Of a stretch of 64,000 bases of DNA, positions 45,074 through 55,712 are shown piece by piece. The first letter of the stretch is position 1. Each line of letters starts with the position of its first letter. The position numbers and the translations under genes were made by a program. The notes beneath the pieces were generated by a model. That model was not told the origin of the DNA. It saw nothing but the letters and a program-made list of their open reading frames with translations, and made no database searches. Source of the stretch: Mucilaginibacter glaciei (GTDB lineage: Bacteria; Bacteroidota; Bacteroidia; Sphingobacteriales; Sphingobacteriaceae); contig NZ_JACWMX010000003.1 in NCBI RefSeq assembly GCF_014773245.1, positions 434,001 through 498,000 on the forward strand. Direction: 5' to 3'.

Positions 45074-47059
45074 ATGTTCATCAAAAAAATACTTTTAACC
45101 GGATTTGCTGCCGCGGCGATGGTAACCGCGCGTGCACAAATCACCCCAATGATCTTTACCATAGCCGCAGATAAAATTAAGGCGCACATCGAGCCCAATA
45201 TGTACGGGATCTTTTTTGAGGATATCAATATGGCGGCAGACGGCGGGGTATATGCCGAACTTGTAAAGAACCGTTCATTTGAGTTTAACTCGCCTTTAGC
45301 TGCGTGGACAGAGCGGCTAAAAGGCGGCGGCAAAGGCAGTATCGAGGTGGTTGACCGCACCGCCGAACGGCCTGAAAACGCGCATATCATTAAGGTAAAT
45401 GTAAACGCCACGACTGGGTATTTCGGATTGTCGAATGAGGGTTTCCGGGGTATGGGCATTAAAAAGGATGAGCGTTACAGTTTTTCAGTAAATGCACGCA
45501 AGCCCGGTACAGGCCCTATAACCATGCTGATAGAGTTGCACAACGCCAAAGGCGCGGTGATAGGCACCGGTCGCCTAACGCCGACTGCCACCCAATGGAA
45601 AAAGTACGCTGTTAAATTTACCGCTACCGCAACGGAAGATAAAGCATCGTTATATGTTTGGCTAAAAGGAACAGGCGCGATTGACCTGGATATGATCTCG
45701 CTGTTCCCGGAGCATACCTGGAAGAATCGCCCGGCAGGATTACGCGCCGACCTGGTGCAGAAACTGGCCGATATGAAACCCGGTTTTTTACGTTTCCCCG
45801 GTGGATGTATCGTAGAGGGCCGCGACCTGGCTAACCGATACCAATGGAAAAAGAGCATTGGCGATATTGATAAACGCGAGACCATCATCAACCGCTGGAA
45901 CATGGAATTTAAACATCGCCCAACGCCCGATTATTACCAAACCTTTGGGTTGGGTTTTATGGAATATTTTATGACGGCCGAGGATATCGGTGCCTCGCCG
46001 CTGCCCATTTTAAATTGTGGGATGGCTTGCCAGTTCAATACCGGGCAACTGGTACCGGTTGATCAGTTAGACCCCTATGTACAGGATGCCCTGGACCTGA
46101 TAGAATTTGCCAACGGCGGCCCTGATACCAAATGGGGTAAACTGCGTACAGACTTAGGCCACCCAAAGCCCTTTAATTTAAAAATGATGGGTGTGGGTAA
46201 CGAGCAATGGGGCGAGCAATACATTGAACGCTGGAAAATTTTCACCAAAGCAATAAAAGATAAGTATCCCTACATCAAGATCATATCCAGCGTTGGGCCG
46301 TTTGCCGCCGGCGAGGAGTTTACCCGGTTGGATAAATTTTTTAGAGCGCAGCATGCCGACATTTTGGACGAGCACTATTACCAATCGCCTAAATGGTTCT
46401 TTGATAACGCTAAACGATACGATAACTATGACCGTAACGGCCCCAAGATATTTGCTGGTGAATATGCAGCGCAAAGCGTTGGTGGTGGCAGCCCCGAAAA
46501 TAAAAACAACTGGGACTGCGCCTTATCTGAGGCAGCCTTTATGACCGGACTGGAACGCAATGCCGATGTAGTGCACATGGCATCATATGCCCCGCTTTTT
46601 GCCCACGTAGATGCCTGGCAGTGGCGGCCCGATCTGATTTGGTTCGATAACCTGAGGTCGTACGGCTCGCCGAGTTATTATGTACAGCAGTTGTTTTCGC
46701 TAAATAAGGGGACAGATGTAGTGCCGCTTTTACAAAAAGGCGAAATGGTAAGCGGGAAGGATGGTTATTATGCCACAGCCAGTATTGATAAAGGCACCAA
46801 CGAACTGATCATCAAATTTGTGAACAGCGGGGCGACTGCGCAGCCGGTAAAATTTAATATCGAGGGCGGGAAGAGTTATGGAAAAACGGCGACAGTTATA
46901 ACCCTGCGCAGTGCAGATAAAGCTGCCGAAAACTCTTTAGCTGCACCAACGGCCATAAGCCCGGTAAAAAGCTTGATTAACGTTGATGGAAAAGCAGTAA
47001 ACGTTACTGTAGAACCCCTAACTTTTAAAGTGATCAGGCTGAAAGCGGTTGGAATGTAA
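45074..47059 (+). CDS. GH51 alpha-L-arabinofuranosidase, secreted
   Basis: 661 residues with a signal peptide ending near AQ (20-23). An N-terminal beta region with a CBM4/9-like fold is followed by the catalytic barrel: acid/base E377 in GVGNEQWGE and nucleophile E463 in FAGEYAAQS, then a C-terminal beta domain. It removes terminal alpha-L-arabinofuranose from arabinan, arabinoxylan or arabinogalactan outside the inner membrane, feeding the ara operon next door. Confidence 0.95.
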   Translation: MFIKKILLTGFAAAAMVTARAQITPMIFTIAADKIKAHIEPNMYGIFFEDINMAADGGVYAELVKNRSFEFNSPLAAWTERLKGGGKGSIEVVDRTAERPENAHIIKVNVNATTGYFGLSNEGFRGMGIKKDERYSFSVNARKPGTGPITMLIELHNAKGAVIGTGRLTPTATQWKKYAVKFTATATEDKASLYVWLKGTGAIDLDMISLFPEHTWKNRPAGLRADLVQKLADMKPGFLRFPGGCIVEGRDLANRYQWKKSIGDIDKRETIINRWNMEFKHRPTPDYYQTFGLGFMEYFMTAEDIGASPLPILNCGMACQFNTGQLVPVDQLDPYVQDALDLIEFANGGPDTKWGKLRTDLGHPKPFNLKMMGVGNEQWGEQYIERWKIFTKAIKDKYPYIKIISSVGPFAAGEEFTRLDKFFRAQHADILDEHYYQSPKWFFDNAKRYDNYDRNGPKIFAGEYAAQSVGGGSPENKNNWDCALSEAAFMTGLERNADVVHMASYAPLFAHVDAWQWRPDLIWFDNLRSYGSPSYYVQQLFSLNKGTDVVPLLQKGEMVSGKDGYYATASIDKGTNELIIKFVNSGATAQPVKFNIEGGKSYGKTATVITLRSADKAAENSLAAPTAISPVKSLINVDGKAVNVTVEPLTFKVIRLKAVGM

Positions 47060-47068
47060 AAGAATAAA

Positions 47069-47104
47069 AAAGGGAATTGAAACTTTAAGTTTTCAATTCC
47101 CTTT
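47069..47104. terminator. Two-way terminator between GH51 and GH3 genes
   Basis: Arms 47069-47082 and 47091-47104 are perfect complements over 14 bases, with A/T-rich ends that give U tracts on both strands. It lies between convergent genes. Confidence 0.85.
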
Positions 47105-47136
47105 ACAATTATCAAGTTCAGGCTTTATGATGGTGC

Positions 47137-49305
47137 CTAATGTACCGCAAATGGCATCTTAATTCTTTCATCTGCCGAATTACTGCCTAACAGCAATTGA
47201 TAACTACCCGGATAAAGTTTCCAGCTGTGGGTTTTAAGATTCCATTTTTGCAGTTCTGTCAAAGGGATCTTTAAATTAACGGTGCCGTCCTGGCCCTTTT
47301 TTAAACTGATGCGCTTAAAAGCCTTCATTTCTTTCACAGGCACCCTATCCATATTTGGGTATTTAATATAAGCCTGTACTACCTCATCGCCATCAAAGTT
47401 GCCTGTGTTTTTGATATTTACGCTTACGCTAACTGTGTCTTTTTGCGTATAGGACTTCACCGGGAGGGCAGGTGCCTCATAAGCGAAACTGGTGTAACTT
47501 AACCCAAAGCCGAAAGGATACTGTACCGGCTTATTAAAGTAACGGTAAGTACGGTCTTTCATGCTGTAACTGGTGTACAGGGGCAGATCGTTAACCGAAT
47601 TGTAAAAGGTAAGCGGTAAATGGCCGGATGGACTTACCTTTCCTAAAACAATATCAGCCAATGCATTGCCGCCTTGCTCGCCGGGGTACCAGGCAAATAT
47701 AATGGCGTCGGCATAGGGCTCAATTGCAGCTACATCCACATCGCTACCCGCTGTGATAACCGCGATGATAGGTTTTTTAACGCCTTTTCTTAATGCCTTC
47801 ATAAAAGCGATCTCGCTTGCAGGCAGGCTCAAATTCTTTTTATCGCCACCATTTTCTGATAAAAAAGCATCACCGGCCTCTCCCTCTAAAACCGGCGATA
47901 AACCTATTACGGCAATGGTCAAATCGGCATTTCCGGCACCCCATATACCGCCAAAATGGGTAGTGTCACGGTAATCGCAGCCCATATCATATTCAACCCG
48001 GGTCGATTTATCTACCGCGGCAGTTATACCTTCCACAAAGTTCACTACCTTACTGCTTACCCCGTGGTAACTACCTACCATGGCGTCTAACGATGCCGCG
48101 TTGGGGCCGAGGACCATAACGCTGGAGAAGCTGTTTTCTTTTAGTGGGAGCAAGTTATTACTGTTCTTAAGCAGCACCATACTTTGCTGTGCCGCTTTGC
48201 GGGCCAGGTCGATATGTTGCGTATTGTGAACGCTATCAGCACCGTAGCTATAGTACGGGCTTTTAGCGGCATCGTCAAAAAAGCCCAGTTTGAATTGTGT
48301 TTTTAAAACATGGCCAAGTGCCACGTCCACCTCTTTCTCCGTCAATAACTTTTGCTGTACAGCCTTAATTACGTCATTTTGCAAAACGGACGAACAGTCC
48401 AGGTCTATACCCGCCTTTATTGCGGCAGCTGCGGCTTGTACTGCCGTAGGGATGGTTTTATGGGTAGAAAATACATCGTCGAGTGCGCCGCAGTCGGTTA
48501 CGACGTGGCCTTTAAAGCCCCATTCTTTGCGTAACACATCGGCCACTAACGATTTATTGACTGAGTTGGGTACGCCATTAACCCGGTTGTAAGCCGTCAT
48601 GATCGACTCGACCCCTGAGTTAACCAAGGCATGAAAAGCATACAGGTAGGTTTCGCGCAGGTCTTTTTCATCAACAATAGCATCAAAATAATCGCGGGTG
48701 GCTTCGGGGCCGCTGTGGGCGACAAAGTGTTTAGCCGCTGCAGCTGTTTTTAAGTAAGCAGGATCTGTCCCTTGCAGGCCCTTTACAAATGCCGTACCGA
48801 TGTGCGCTGTTAAAAAAGGATCTTCTCCGTAAGTTTCCTGGCCGCGGCCCCAGCGCGGGTCCCTGAAAATATTGATATTAGGTGTCCAGAAGGTTAGGCC
48901 CATGTATTGTAAACGCCTGTCGCGCGCTACAGATAAATTATATTTGGCACGCGCCTCGGTAGATATAACGTTAGATACGGATTGGATCAAGTCTTCATTA
49001 AATGTAGCAGCCAGCGCAATGGCTTGGGGAAAAATGGTAGCTTCGCCAGCCCTGGCTACACCGTGCAAACCTTCGTTCCACCAGTTGTAGGCGGGGATGC
49101 CCAAACGCGGCACCGCCTTGCTGCGATAGCCCAGTAAGGATACTTTCTCGGCCAGCGTCAATTCGGCTACCAATTGCTTTACACGTGTATCTATAGGTTG
49201 CGTGGCATCCCCGAATGATTTTTTTTGAGCGGATACAGGTTGCTGGTTAATCAGTAACAACCCCAGCAGGATTATGAAAGTTAAATTGCCGATAGAATAT
49301 TTCAT
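47137..49305 (-). CDS. GH3 beta-glycosidase (beta-xylosidase/glucosidase-like), secreted
   Basis: 722 residues with a signal peptide (1-27). The GH3 N-terminal barrel holds RDPRWGRGQETYGEDP (148-163), KHFVAHS (192-198) and the nucleophile D271 in VVTDCGALDD. A GH3 C-terminal domain and a fibronectin-III-like domain (from about 620) follow. The RWGRGQETYGEDP form is common in xylan-acting members, such as xylosidases and bifunctional arabinofuranosidases. Last gene of a series running from susC; acts in the periplasm. Confidence 0.93.
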   Translation of the reverse strand: MKYSIGNLTFIILLGLLLINQQPVSAQKKSFGDATQPIDTRVKQLVAELTLAEKVSLLGYRSKAVPRLGIPAYNWWNEGLHGVARAGEATIFPQAIALAATFNEDLIQSVSNVISTEARAKYNLSVARDRRLQYMGLTFWTPNINIFRDPRWGRGQETYGEDPFLTAHIGTAFVKGLQGTDPAYLKTAAAAKHFVAHSGPEATRDYFDAIVDEKDLRETYLYAFHALVNSGVESIMTAYNRVNGVPNSVNKSLVADVLRKEWGFKGHVVTDCGALDDVFSTHKTIPTAVQAAAAAIKAGIDLDCSSVLQNDVIKAVQQKLLTEKEVDVALGHVLKTQFKLGFFDDAAKSPYYSYGADSVHNTQHIDLARKAAQQSMVLLKNSNNLLPLKENSFSSVMVLGPNAASLDAMVGSYHGVSSKVVNFVEGITAAVDKSTRVEYDMGCDYRDTTHFGGIWGAGNADLTIAVIGLSPVLEGEAGDAFLSENGGDKKNLSLPASEIAFMKALRKGVKKPIIAVITAGSDVDVAAIEPYADAIIFAWYPGEQGGNALADIVLGKVSPSGHLPLTFYNSVNDLPLYTSYSMKDRTYRYFNKPVQYPFGFGLSYTSFAYEAPALPVKSYTQKDTVSVSVNIKNTGNFDGDEVVQAYIKYPNMDRVPVKEMKAFKRISLKKGQDGTVNLKIPLTELQKWNLKTHSWKLYPGSYQLLLGSNSADERIKMPFAVH

Positions 49306-49344
49306 TTTTAGAATTAATGTTTTATTGTTGATAAGTAAGATGCT

Positions 49345-50691
49345 CTATTGTTTTTTTAACGGCCTGATACCCGCCGCTTTAATTTTTGCGATGATACCGC
49401 TTGCCACCAGTTTACCTTGTATATTACCCTTTTCTATACTCTCGATATAGTGGATGCCACCGTAAAGGCGCGACATGGATGCCTCGGCGGCTGCCTGCCG
49501 GAACGATTTAAAATCGCGCTGGCTACTGCCGAATGGAATTTCTGTGTTATCTGTGTAGGCGAAATTGTCGCCCAATAAGTAAGTCAGCAATTCTGCAGAT
49601 GCGTTTGAAATTACGGCATGGCCGCTGGTATATTCCGGGAAGGGCGGGGTTTGCAATACCGGCTGCCATTTAACATCCATGTAACGGTTAATAAAAGTTT
49701 CGGGCCTTATGCGGTTGCTGGTGAACTTTTCTTCCCAACAGCTGATAAAGGCATCCATGATGGTTACGCCCTCCAGTGTAATCACTTGTACCGACTGATC
49801 AAAATTTAAGCCCGCCTGTTTCGCAACCAGTCCGGCTATGTGCATCCAATGCCCGCCTGGGCTGATCTTTTTATAACCAATAGCCATATGGCCCGACGTG
49901 GTGATGGCAAACGGGTTACAATCCCAAAACAAAGCCATATTGATCTGTTCGGGTGTTAAGTTTTTGGATACATTATAAACCTGCTTTACCTGTTTGTAAA
50001 ACGCCGAAGAGGTGTCTTTACTAAAGGGGATGAACGGTGCGGGTTTATATTGCTGTGCAGAATCTATCACCAGGGTGCGGATAGTTTTCCAGTTAGGCTC
50101 AACGGCTTCTAAATATGCAGGTGGGGTAGGGTACCACTTGCTTTCGTCTTTTAAAGGTGTGTAGCGTTTTAAGGCGCTCAATCTGCTATAATTGTCGCCC
50201 TTTGAGTACCTGACGATATCTGCCGACGCATCTTCGGCCACTTTAACGGATTGCGTGATGAGCGATTGCTTGACCCCTGTTTTTAACAAAAGCTGAATGA
50301 AGGCATCCTCATCGTCCTTCAGCATAAAACCTGAGGGTAATAGTAATTTGGCCGTTTCTAAAATGCTGTAATAAGCCGCAATTTTATAATCGTATTTCGA
50401 TTTAACCGTATCTAATCCGTTGCCTGGTTTATAACTTTTTATGAAAGAATTTAATGCCGGGATGCTTTTGTTATTTGTGTTGACAATATTATAGGCGCCT
50501 AACATGCAATAGGCGTAATAACGTGCTGCTACAGGCGGGCTGGTAACATCGTGCACCATTACCATTGTTACAGCATTTACCGCATGATCCGGCTGTAAAT
50601 AATCGGGGTATGCCTTTGAGGCTTTCTGCGCGAAACTATTAACCGTAGTAAGGCAACCTGTTAAAAGCAATAATTTAAAGAGCTTACTCAT
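49345..50691 (-). CDS. Vanadium-haloperoxidase-like PAP2-superfamily protein
   Basis: 448 residues with a signal peptide (1-21). The phosphatase/haloperoxidase core has FPEYTSGHAVISNASAEL near 345, and SRLYGGIHYIES near 415, the pattern shared by vanadium chloroperoxidases and PAP2 phosphatases. In Bacteroidota such proteins are often encoded next to FG-GAP/ASPIC proteins and SusCD pairs, with no known substrate. Its start overlaps the upstream gene by four bases (ATGA), so the pair is translationally coupled. Confidence 0.85.
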   Translation of the reverse strand: MSKLFKLLLLTGCLTTVNSFAQKASKAYPDYLQPDHAVNAVTMVMVHDVTSPPVAARYYAYCMLGAYNIVNTNNKSIPALNSFIKSYKPGNGLDTVKSKYDYKIAAYYSILETAKLLLPSGFMLKDDEDAFIQLLLKTGVKQSLITQSVKVAEDASADIVRYSKGDNYSRLSALKRYTPLKDESKWYPTPPAYLEAVEPNWKTIRTLVIDSAQQYKPAPFIPFSKDTSSAFYKQVKQVYNVSKNLTPEQINMALFWDCNPFAITTSGHMAIGYKKISPGGHWMHIAGLVAKQAGLNFDQSVQVITLEGVTIMDAFISCWEEKFTSNRIRPETFINRYMDVKWQPVLQTPPFPEYTSGHAVISNASAELLTYLLGDNFAYTDNTEIPFGSSQRDFKSFRQAAAEASMSRLYGGIHYIESIEKGNIQGKLVASGIIAKIKAAGIRPLKKQ

Positions 50692-53600
50692 TGCTTGTAA
50701 AATTGTAAAGGCCCGTCATTAGTGCCGATTAGAAGATAATTTATGCTACCGATCTTTATTTCAAGGGCCGATTTAATATCGCCCGTTACCGAAAGGCCGG
50801 ATATAGATTGACTTTGATAGCTGAACCCCCCTTTACCATCGCCTTTTAAAAGGCAGCCGTAATTAGCATCCATACTGCCTAATTTTAAGCGGTTATCTGA
50901 TTTATTACCTAATAGCAGTAAGTCTGTTTTGCCATCATGATCAAAATCACTGATCAGGATCTGGGTAACCGGTGCAAACTGCGCCTGGATAGGAAGATCA
51001 GCAGCAATAAACTTGTTGTTTTTGTTTAAATAAACCGTTGTTTTGGTGTCGTTAACGGTAAGCTTGGCTGCTTTAGCCAATTCCTCTGCGCCAAAAATAT
51101 CAGTCACCGTAGCATCCGAATACATTTTGTAAGAGTTGAATTTGCGGCGCATGGGATAGATTTGTTCGTTCAATTCGTCGCGGCTTACAAAAGGATAACT
51201 TTTGCCCTGTACATAAAAGTTAAAGAAGGGATCGATAGAACCATTCTTATCCAGATCGGCAAAATACATCTCACCGGGTTCTTTATCAGTGATATGCATT
51301 TGTGTATTTGAACCCATGTTGCCGGCAATCAGGTCGGGTTTACCGTCACCATTTACATCTGCAAAAGTTATTTTATACCAAAACCCTTTTGCCGGGTTTT
51401 CAAAGTAATCAGCCGTCTGATCTTTAAACCCACCGATGGTATTAATTAATATCGTTACCGGCATAAATTCCCCGCAAATCACCAAATCTTTTCGTTTATC
51501 GCCGTTCAGATCTATCCACTGGGCATCGGTTACCATGCCAATTGCACTGAACGGTACGGCTACCTTGGTAAACACACCTTTACCATCATTTACCAATAAA
51601 TAACTTTCGGGGGCCAAGGGGTACTGGCCGGGAATTACCCTTCCGCCGACAAAAAGGTCGATATCTCCATCGCCGTCATAATCACAAGGCTTTACACATG
51701 CTTTGCTGCTTGCATTTACAACGGGCAGGGCAGTAGGGTCAAATACAAAGCGGCCGTTACCTTCGTTCAGGTACAATTCGTCCTGCAAAAAGGGGGTGTT
51801 AGGTTCATAAAGTGAATACCCTCCTTTAGCTACGTACAGATCGGGCTTACCATCGCCATTGGCATCAAAAAATGCAGCTGCCGAGGTGGTGCCAACCGTT
51901 TCTTTGTTGAAGCCGATCAAATCGGTCACCTTAAATTTTGATCCGGCTTGCTGAATATATAGTTTGCCAGGGCTATCGCTATCTCCGCTGATGAAAAGAT
52001 CTTCCAACCCGTCGGCATTTACATCCTCCTTGACGATGACAGGTGCCGTGCTCGAATACATGGAGAGCATTAGCAACTGCCGCTTAAAATCATTAATTGT
52101 TAACAGTTCGGGCTGGAAATTAATAGCCGCATTGGCTTTTGTAAACACTGTTTTTAACGGTTTAGATATAGGTTTGGCTGCTGTTTCTGTAGCCGTTTGC
52201 TCAACAGTTAGCAATTGATTTGTTTTAACGGAAAGTAATAACCGAGATGTTTGATCCGGCCAGATGATCTTCACAGAGTCGATGGTTTTTTTATCACCTA
52301 AACCAAAATTTAATGTGGTTGATACTCCGGATAAGTAACCTCTGTTCGGGTTAACTTCCTGATACTGTAAAATACCTGACGTATACACGGTTACTTTAGC
52401 GCCTATGGCATTGGTGTTTTTGCCTTTGCCCTTTAGTTTTACGGCCAGGTAAGATGTATTATTAGCTTCGCGACTGGTGTTTTGATAAATGAATGCGGGC
52501 TGATTAATATTGTTCACCACCAGATCAAGGTCGCCGTCATTATCCATATCGGCATAGACTGCTCCGTTCGAGACACTTTGCTGGTTTAAACCCCAATCCT
52601 GTTGTTTATTGGTAAAGGTAAGATCGTGATTGTTGCGGTAAACGTAGTTGGGTAACGCGGTTGATGGCATGGCCATCACCAGATCCATTAAAAGGAATGG
52701 TTCGCGCGCCATGGCCTTTTTGATCTTGTAGTCGCCCCAGTAGCGTAAAAAATCTTTGTTGGTGTAATCCCTTAAATAACCGTTGCTGATAAAAATGTCT
52801 TTGTAACCGTCGTTATCCAAATCGGCTATAAGAGGGCACCAGCTCCAGTCGGTGTTCGATACACCTGCCAGTTGGCCAATCTCGCTGAAAGTGCCATCGC
52901 CATTGTTTAACTGCAGCATATTGCGCATGTGTTGTTTATACAATCCCTGCGATTGCATGAGGGCGAAGGACTCGTAGTTTTCTTCCAGTTGCAGCGACTT
53001 TTGTCTGTGGTTATCTTCGGGCAGCATATCAAGGGTCATGATATCGGGCAGTCCGTCGTTATTAAAATCGGCAATATCAACCCCCATCGAGAAATGCGAC
53101 ATGTGCCTTAGCATTTCCTTTGAGCGCTCGGCAAATTTGCCATCGTGCGTATTGATGTAGATATAATCGGGTTCGTTATAGTCGTTTGTTACGTAAATGT
53201 CGGGCCAGCCATCATTATTGATGTCGGCTATGGCAACGCCTAAACCGAAGGTTAAGGGGTTTTGAACAATGCCGGCTGTTTTTGATACATCGATAAAGTG
53301 GCCATTGTCATTTCTAAAAAGTTTATTGCTTGCCAGCTGGTCGGTTTCATTTTTATACCGGGCAAGCTCCATGTTGTCAATTTTTTTGATGTTGTGGTTT
53401 AGCAGGAACATGTCCAGATCGCCATCATTATCATAATCAAAAAAAGCAGCCTGAGTGCTGTATCCGGGGTCGGCAAGGCCGTAGGCTTTAGCCTCGTCCT
53501 TAAATTTATTATTGCCTTTGTTGATGAAAAGCTGGTTACTGCGGGTGGCGTTATCTGTGCGGCCCGAGTAGCAGATATAAATATCTAAAAGACCATCGCC

Positions 53601-53999
53601 GTTAACATCAGCCATGGTAACGCCTGTTTTCCAGGCATTTGGTCGCCCTGCCATGTCCGGGCTGGCTTCTGTAGTAATATCTTTAAATTTTAGTCCCCCA
53701 AGGTTTAGATATAATTTATTGGGTTTCATGTTGGCTGTGAACATCAGGTCCTGCAGGCCATCGTTATTAATGTCGCCCACGGCAACACCGCCGCCATTGT
53801 AAAAGTATTCGTACGATAGTACGTTCAGTGATTCGTTCTCAACAATATCATTGCTGAAATTAACACCGGTTTGTTTGCCATCCAATAATTTGAAAAGCGT
53901 TTGCTGCGCTTTAACTTTTCCGGCAAAAAAAGGACAAAGAAAACTAATTATTAATGCCTTAAATAAATTTTTAAACGGGAAGTAATTAATTAAAGGCAT
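50688..53999 (-). CDS. FG-GAP/VCBS repeat protein with ASPIC/UnbV domain, secreted
   Basis: 1103 residues with a signal peptide (about 1-31). About 14 calcium-binding turns of the DxNxDGxxD type are visible, for example GDINNDGLQD, ADVNGDGLLD, DYDNDGDLD and DLDNDGYKD, arranged as two seven-bladed integrin-like propellers. Between them lies an ASPIC/UnbV domain (NPNRGYLSGVSTTLNFGLG). Such proteins sit at the cell surface and probably bind or process glycans; no catalytic site is known. Encoded 112 bases after susD, past a hairpin, and coupled to the haloperoxidase-like gene. Confidence 0.9.
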   Translation of the reverse strand: MPLINYFPFKNLFKALIISFLCPFFAGKVKAQQTLFKLLDGKQTGVNFSNDIVENESLNVLSYEYFYNGGGVAVGDINNDGLQDLMFTANMKPNKLYLNLGGLKFKDITTEASPDMAGRPNAWKTGVTMADVNGDGLLDIYICYSGRTDNATRSNQLFINKGNNKFKDEAKAYGLADPGYSTQAAFFDYDNDGDLDMFLLNHNIKKIDNMELARYKNETDQLASNKLFRNDNGHFIDVSKTAGIVQNPLTFGLGVAIADINNDGWPDIYVTNDYNEPDYIYINTHDGKFAERSKEMLRHMSHFSMGVDIADFNNDGLPDIMTLDMLPEDNHRQKSLQLEENYESFALMQSQGLYKQHMRNMLQLNNGDGTFSEIGQLAGVSNTDWSWCPLIADLDNDGYKDIFISNGYLRDYTNKDFLRYWGDYKIKKAMAREPFLLMDLVMAMPSTALPNYVYRNNHDLTFTNKQQDWGLNQQSVSNGAVYADMDNDGDLDLVVNNINQPAFIYQNTSREANNTSYLAVKLKGKGKNTNAIGAKVTVYTSGILQYQEVNPNRGYLSGVSTTLNFGLGDKKTIDSVKIIWPDQTSRLLLSVKTNQLLTVEQTATETAAKPISKPLKTVFTKANAAINFQPELLTINDFKRQLLMLSMYSSTAPVIVKEDVNADGLEDLFISGDSDSPGKLYIQQAGSKFKVTDLIGFNKETVGTTSAAAFFDANGDGKPDLYVAKGGYSLYEPNTPFLQDELYLNEGNGRFVFDPTALPVVNASSKACVKPCDYDGDGDIDLFVGGRVIPGQYPLAPESYLLVNDGKGVFTKVAVPFSAIGMVTDAQWIDLNGDKRKDLVICGEFMPVTILINTIGGFKDQTADYFENPAKGFWYKITFADVNGDGKPDLIAGNMGSNTQMHITDKEPGEMYFADLDKNGSIDPFFNFYVQGKSYPFVSRDELNEQIYPMRRKFNSYKMYSDATVTDIFGAEELAKAAKLTVNDTKTTVYLNKNNKFIAADLPIQAQFAPVTQILISDFDHDGKTDLLLLGNKSDNRLKLGSMDANYGCLLKGDGKGGFSYQSQSISGLSVTGDIKSALEIKIGSINYLLIGTNDGPLQFYKQ

Positions 54000-54063
54000 A
54001 AGCTTTTTGTTGGTACTTATGAAATGTAGGATAATTATCAGAAGGGGAAGTTACGATAAGTAA

Positions 54064-54100
54064 AAATGAATAAGGAGACAAATTGTCTCCTTATTCATTT
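54064..54100 (-). terminator. 18-base perfect hairpin after susD
   Basis: Arms 54064-54081 and 54083-54100 are perfect complements. The hairpin lies just after the susD stop and is A/T-rich at its base. It may stop or process most transcripts before the FG-GAP gene, letting SusCD be made in excess. Confidence 0.7.
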
Positions 54101-54111
54101 AAGTTGTAGGA

Positions 54112-55707
54112 TTATTTATCCCAGTAAACCCTGGCGGTAAAGATATCACCACCTGTAAGTTTTGCTACAGCAGCAGCATAATTTACGGGGTTTGTTGACG
54201 GTACACCAAGTGGATAAGGGTTCCTTCTTGGAATAGAACCATCTGTAAACTGGCCAATGTATTTAACAGGTGTTAAAACGGGGAAGCCTGATCTTCTCCA
54301 GTTAGCCCATGTTTCATTAAAATTAAACGTGGTTGACGTTACTACAAAATACTCCATGTTGATTTGCTGTAAAGCAGTAGCAGCTACTAAGGGGTGTGTT
54401 GCAACGTAAGCGGTAATGCTTGTTGTTGGTACGGTACCTGCAGCGTTAAACTGGGCGATAGATTGCATATCTGCAGTTAATGCATTTGCGTAGTGAGTAG
54501 CAGCTGAACCTGTGTTCCAGCCCCTGGTTGCCGCTTCTGCCAATAGCAGTTCGCTTTCGCCATAAGTATACAGCATGTTAATACGGCTACGATCATCATA
54601 TACTGCAAAACGCGGGCGTGAGTATTTACCAACCGGTGCTGCAACATCGCCTGCAACGGCAGCGTTAGCAGGTGAGGTGCCCGGGTAACCCGGTGCCTTA
54701 GAGATATCAGTAGTACCACCTTTAAGGTCGTAACCGTTTGGCATGCCAACTTGTAAAGCATAAGTGTTATCGCCTGCCGCACGTACTTCATTAGCAGCCT
54801 TACCTGTTCCTGAAGCAATTTCTGCGACTGCGCTAACACGAGGGTCGGTATTTGATTTCATATAGCTGATCAAAGTATTTGACCATCTTACTTCCCTGAA
54901 ATCGTCAGTAACCAATAACGCGTTCACGTCACTGTTGCTGTTACCGTTAGCCTCATCTGCCTTTACTTTTGCATTATCATCAATTGACGACATAGTACCG
55001 CCTGCAAATGCTTTTTCGGCATATTTTTGGGCAGTAGCAGGGTCAACCTTGGTTAAACGCATTGCTGCCTTTAACATTAAAGAATAGCCCAGTTTTTTCC
55101 ATTGTGCAATGTTACCATTATAGAAAAGATCTGATGATGGTACATCTTTAGAAGCATCTAAAGCCGCAGTAGCTGTTTCCAGCTGGCTAAGCATAGAAGT
55201 GTATATCGCTTGCTGGCTATCAAAAACTGGAGTGGTAACGCCTGTTTTTGCCTGGCCTTCCTGAGAGAAAGGTATATCGCCATAAGCATCAGTGATCCGT
55301 TGCAAGATCATTATGCGCATAATGGTACCTACGTTATCCAGGTTGGAAAATCCAGCCTTACCCTTGATCAGATTTTTCATTTCGTCTACTAAGGTAGATG
55401 CGCCATAGCTGGTATTCCAGGTGCGCTCTAAATAACCACGTCCGCTACCAGCGTAAATATATTTATCACCGTTACCATAGTAATCATAAGTACAGGCTAA
55501 TGACTGCGACCACATACTTTGAAAAAGTAATTGATCGTACCCGCTGTTAGAAAACTTGATCTGTGATTGCGCTAACAAAAAATTTGGAGGAAATATATCC
55601 GCATTAACCTTATTAGGGTTAGTATTTATCGCATCAAAGTTTTTTGTACAACCCGCTATAAAGGTAGCGCCTGCAATAAGGCAACTATATATAAGTCGTT
55701 TTTTCAT
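54112..55707 (-). CDS. SusD/RagB-family glycan-binding lipoprotein
   Basis: 531 residues with a lipoprotein signal ending at C20 (TFIAGC) and the usual INTNPN opening (28-33). It belongs to the SusD-like_2 type (SusD/RagB nutrient-binding lipoprotein), with YGESELLLAEAATRGW near 390 and NFNETWANWRRSGFP near 465. It acts as a surface lid over its SusC channel, gripping oligosaccharides. Five bases separate it from susC. Confidence 0.95.
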   Translation of the reverse strand: MKKRLIYSCLIAGATFIAGCTKNFDAINTNPNKVNADIFPPNFLLAQSQIKFSNSGYDQLLFQSMWSQSLACTYDYYGNGDKYIYAGSGRGYLERTWNTSYGASTLVDEMKNLIKGKAGFSNLDNVGTIMRIMILQRITDAYGDIPFSQEGQAKTGVTTPVFDSQQAIYTSMLSQLETATAALDASKDVPSSDLFYNGNIAQWKKLGYSLMLKAAMRLTKVDPATAQKYAEKAFAGGTMSSIDDNAKVKADEANGNSNSDVNALLVTDDFREVRWSNTLISYMKSNTDPRVSAVAEIASGTGKAANEVRAAGDNTYALQVGMPNGYDLKGGTTDISKAPGYPGTSPANAAVAGDVAAPVGKYSRPRFAVYDDRSRINMLYTYGESELLLAEAATRGWNTGSAATHYANALTADMQSIAQFNAAGTVPTTSITAYVATHPLVAATALQQINMEYFVVTSTTFNFNETWANWRRSGFPVLTPVKYIGQFTDGSIPRRNPYPLGVPSTNPVNYAAAVAKLTGGDIFTARVYWDK

Positions 55708-55712
55708 CTTTG

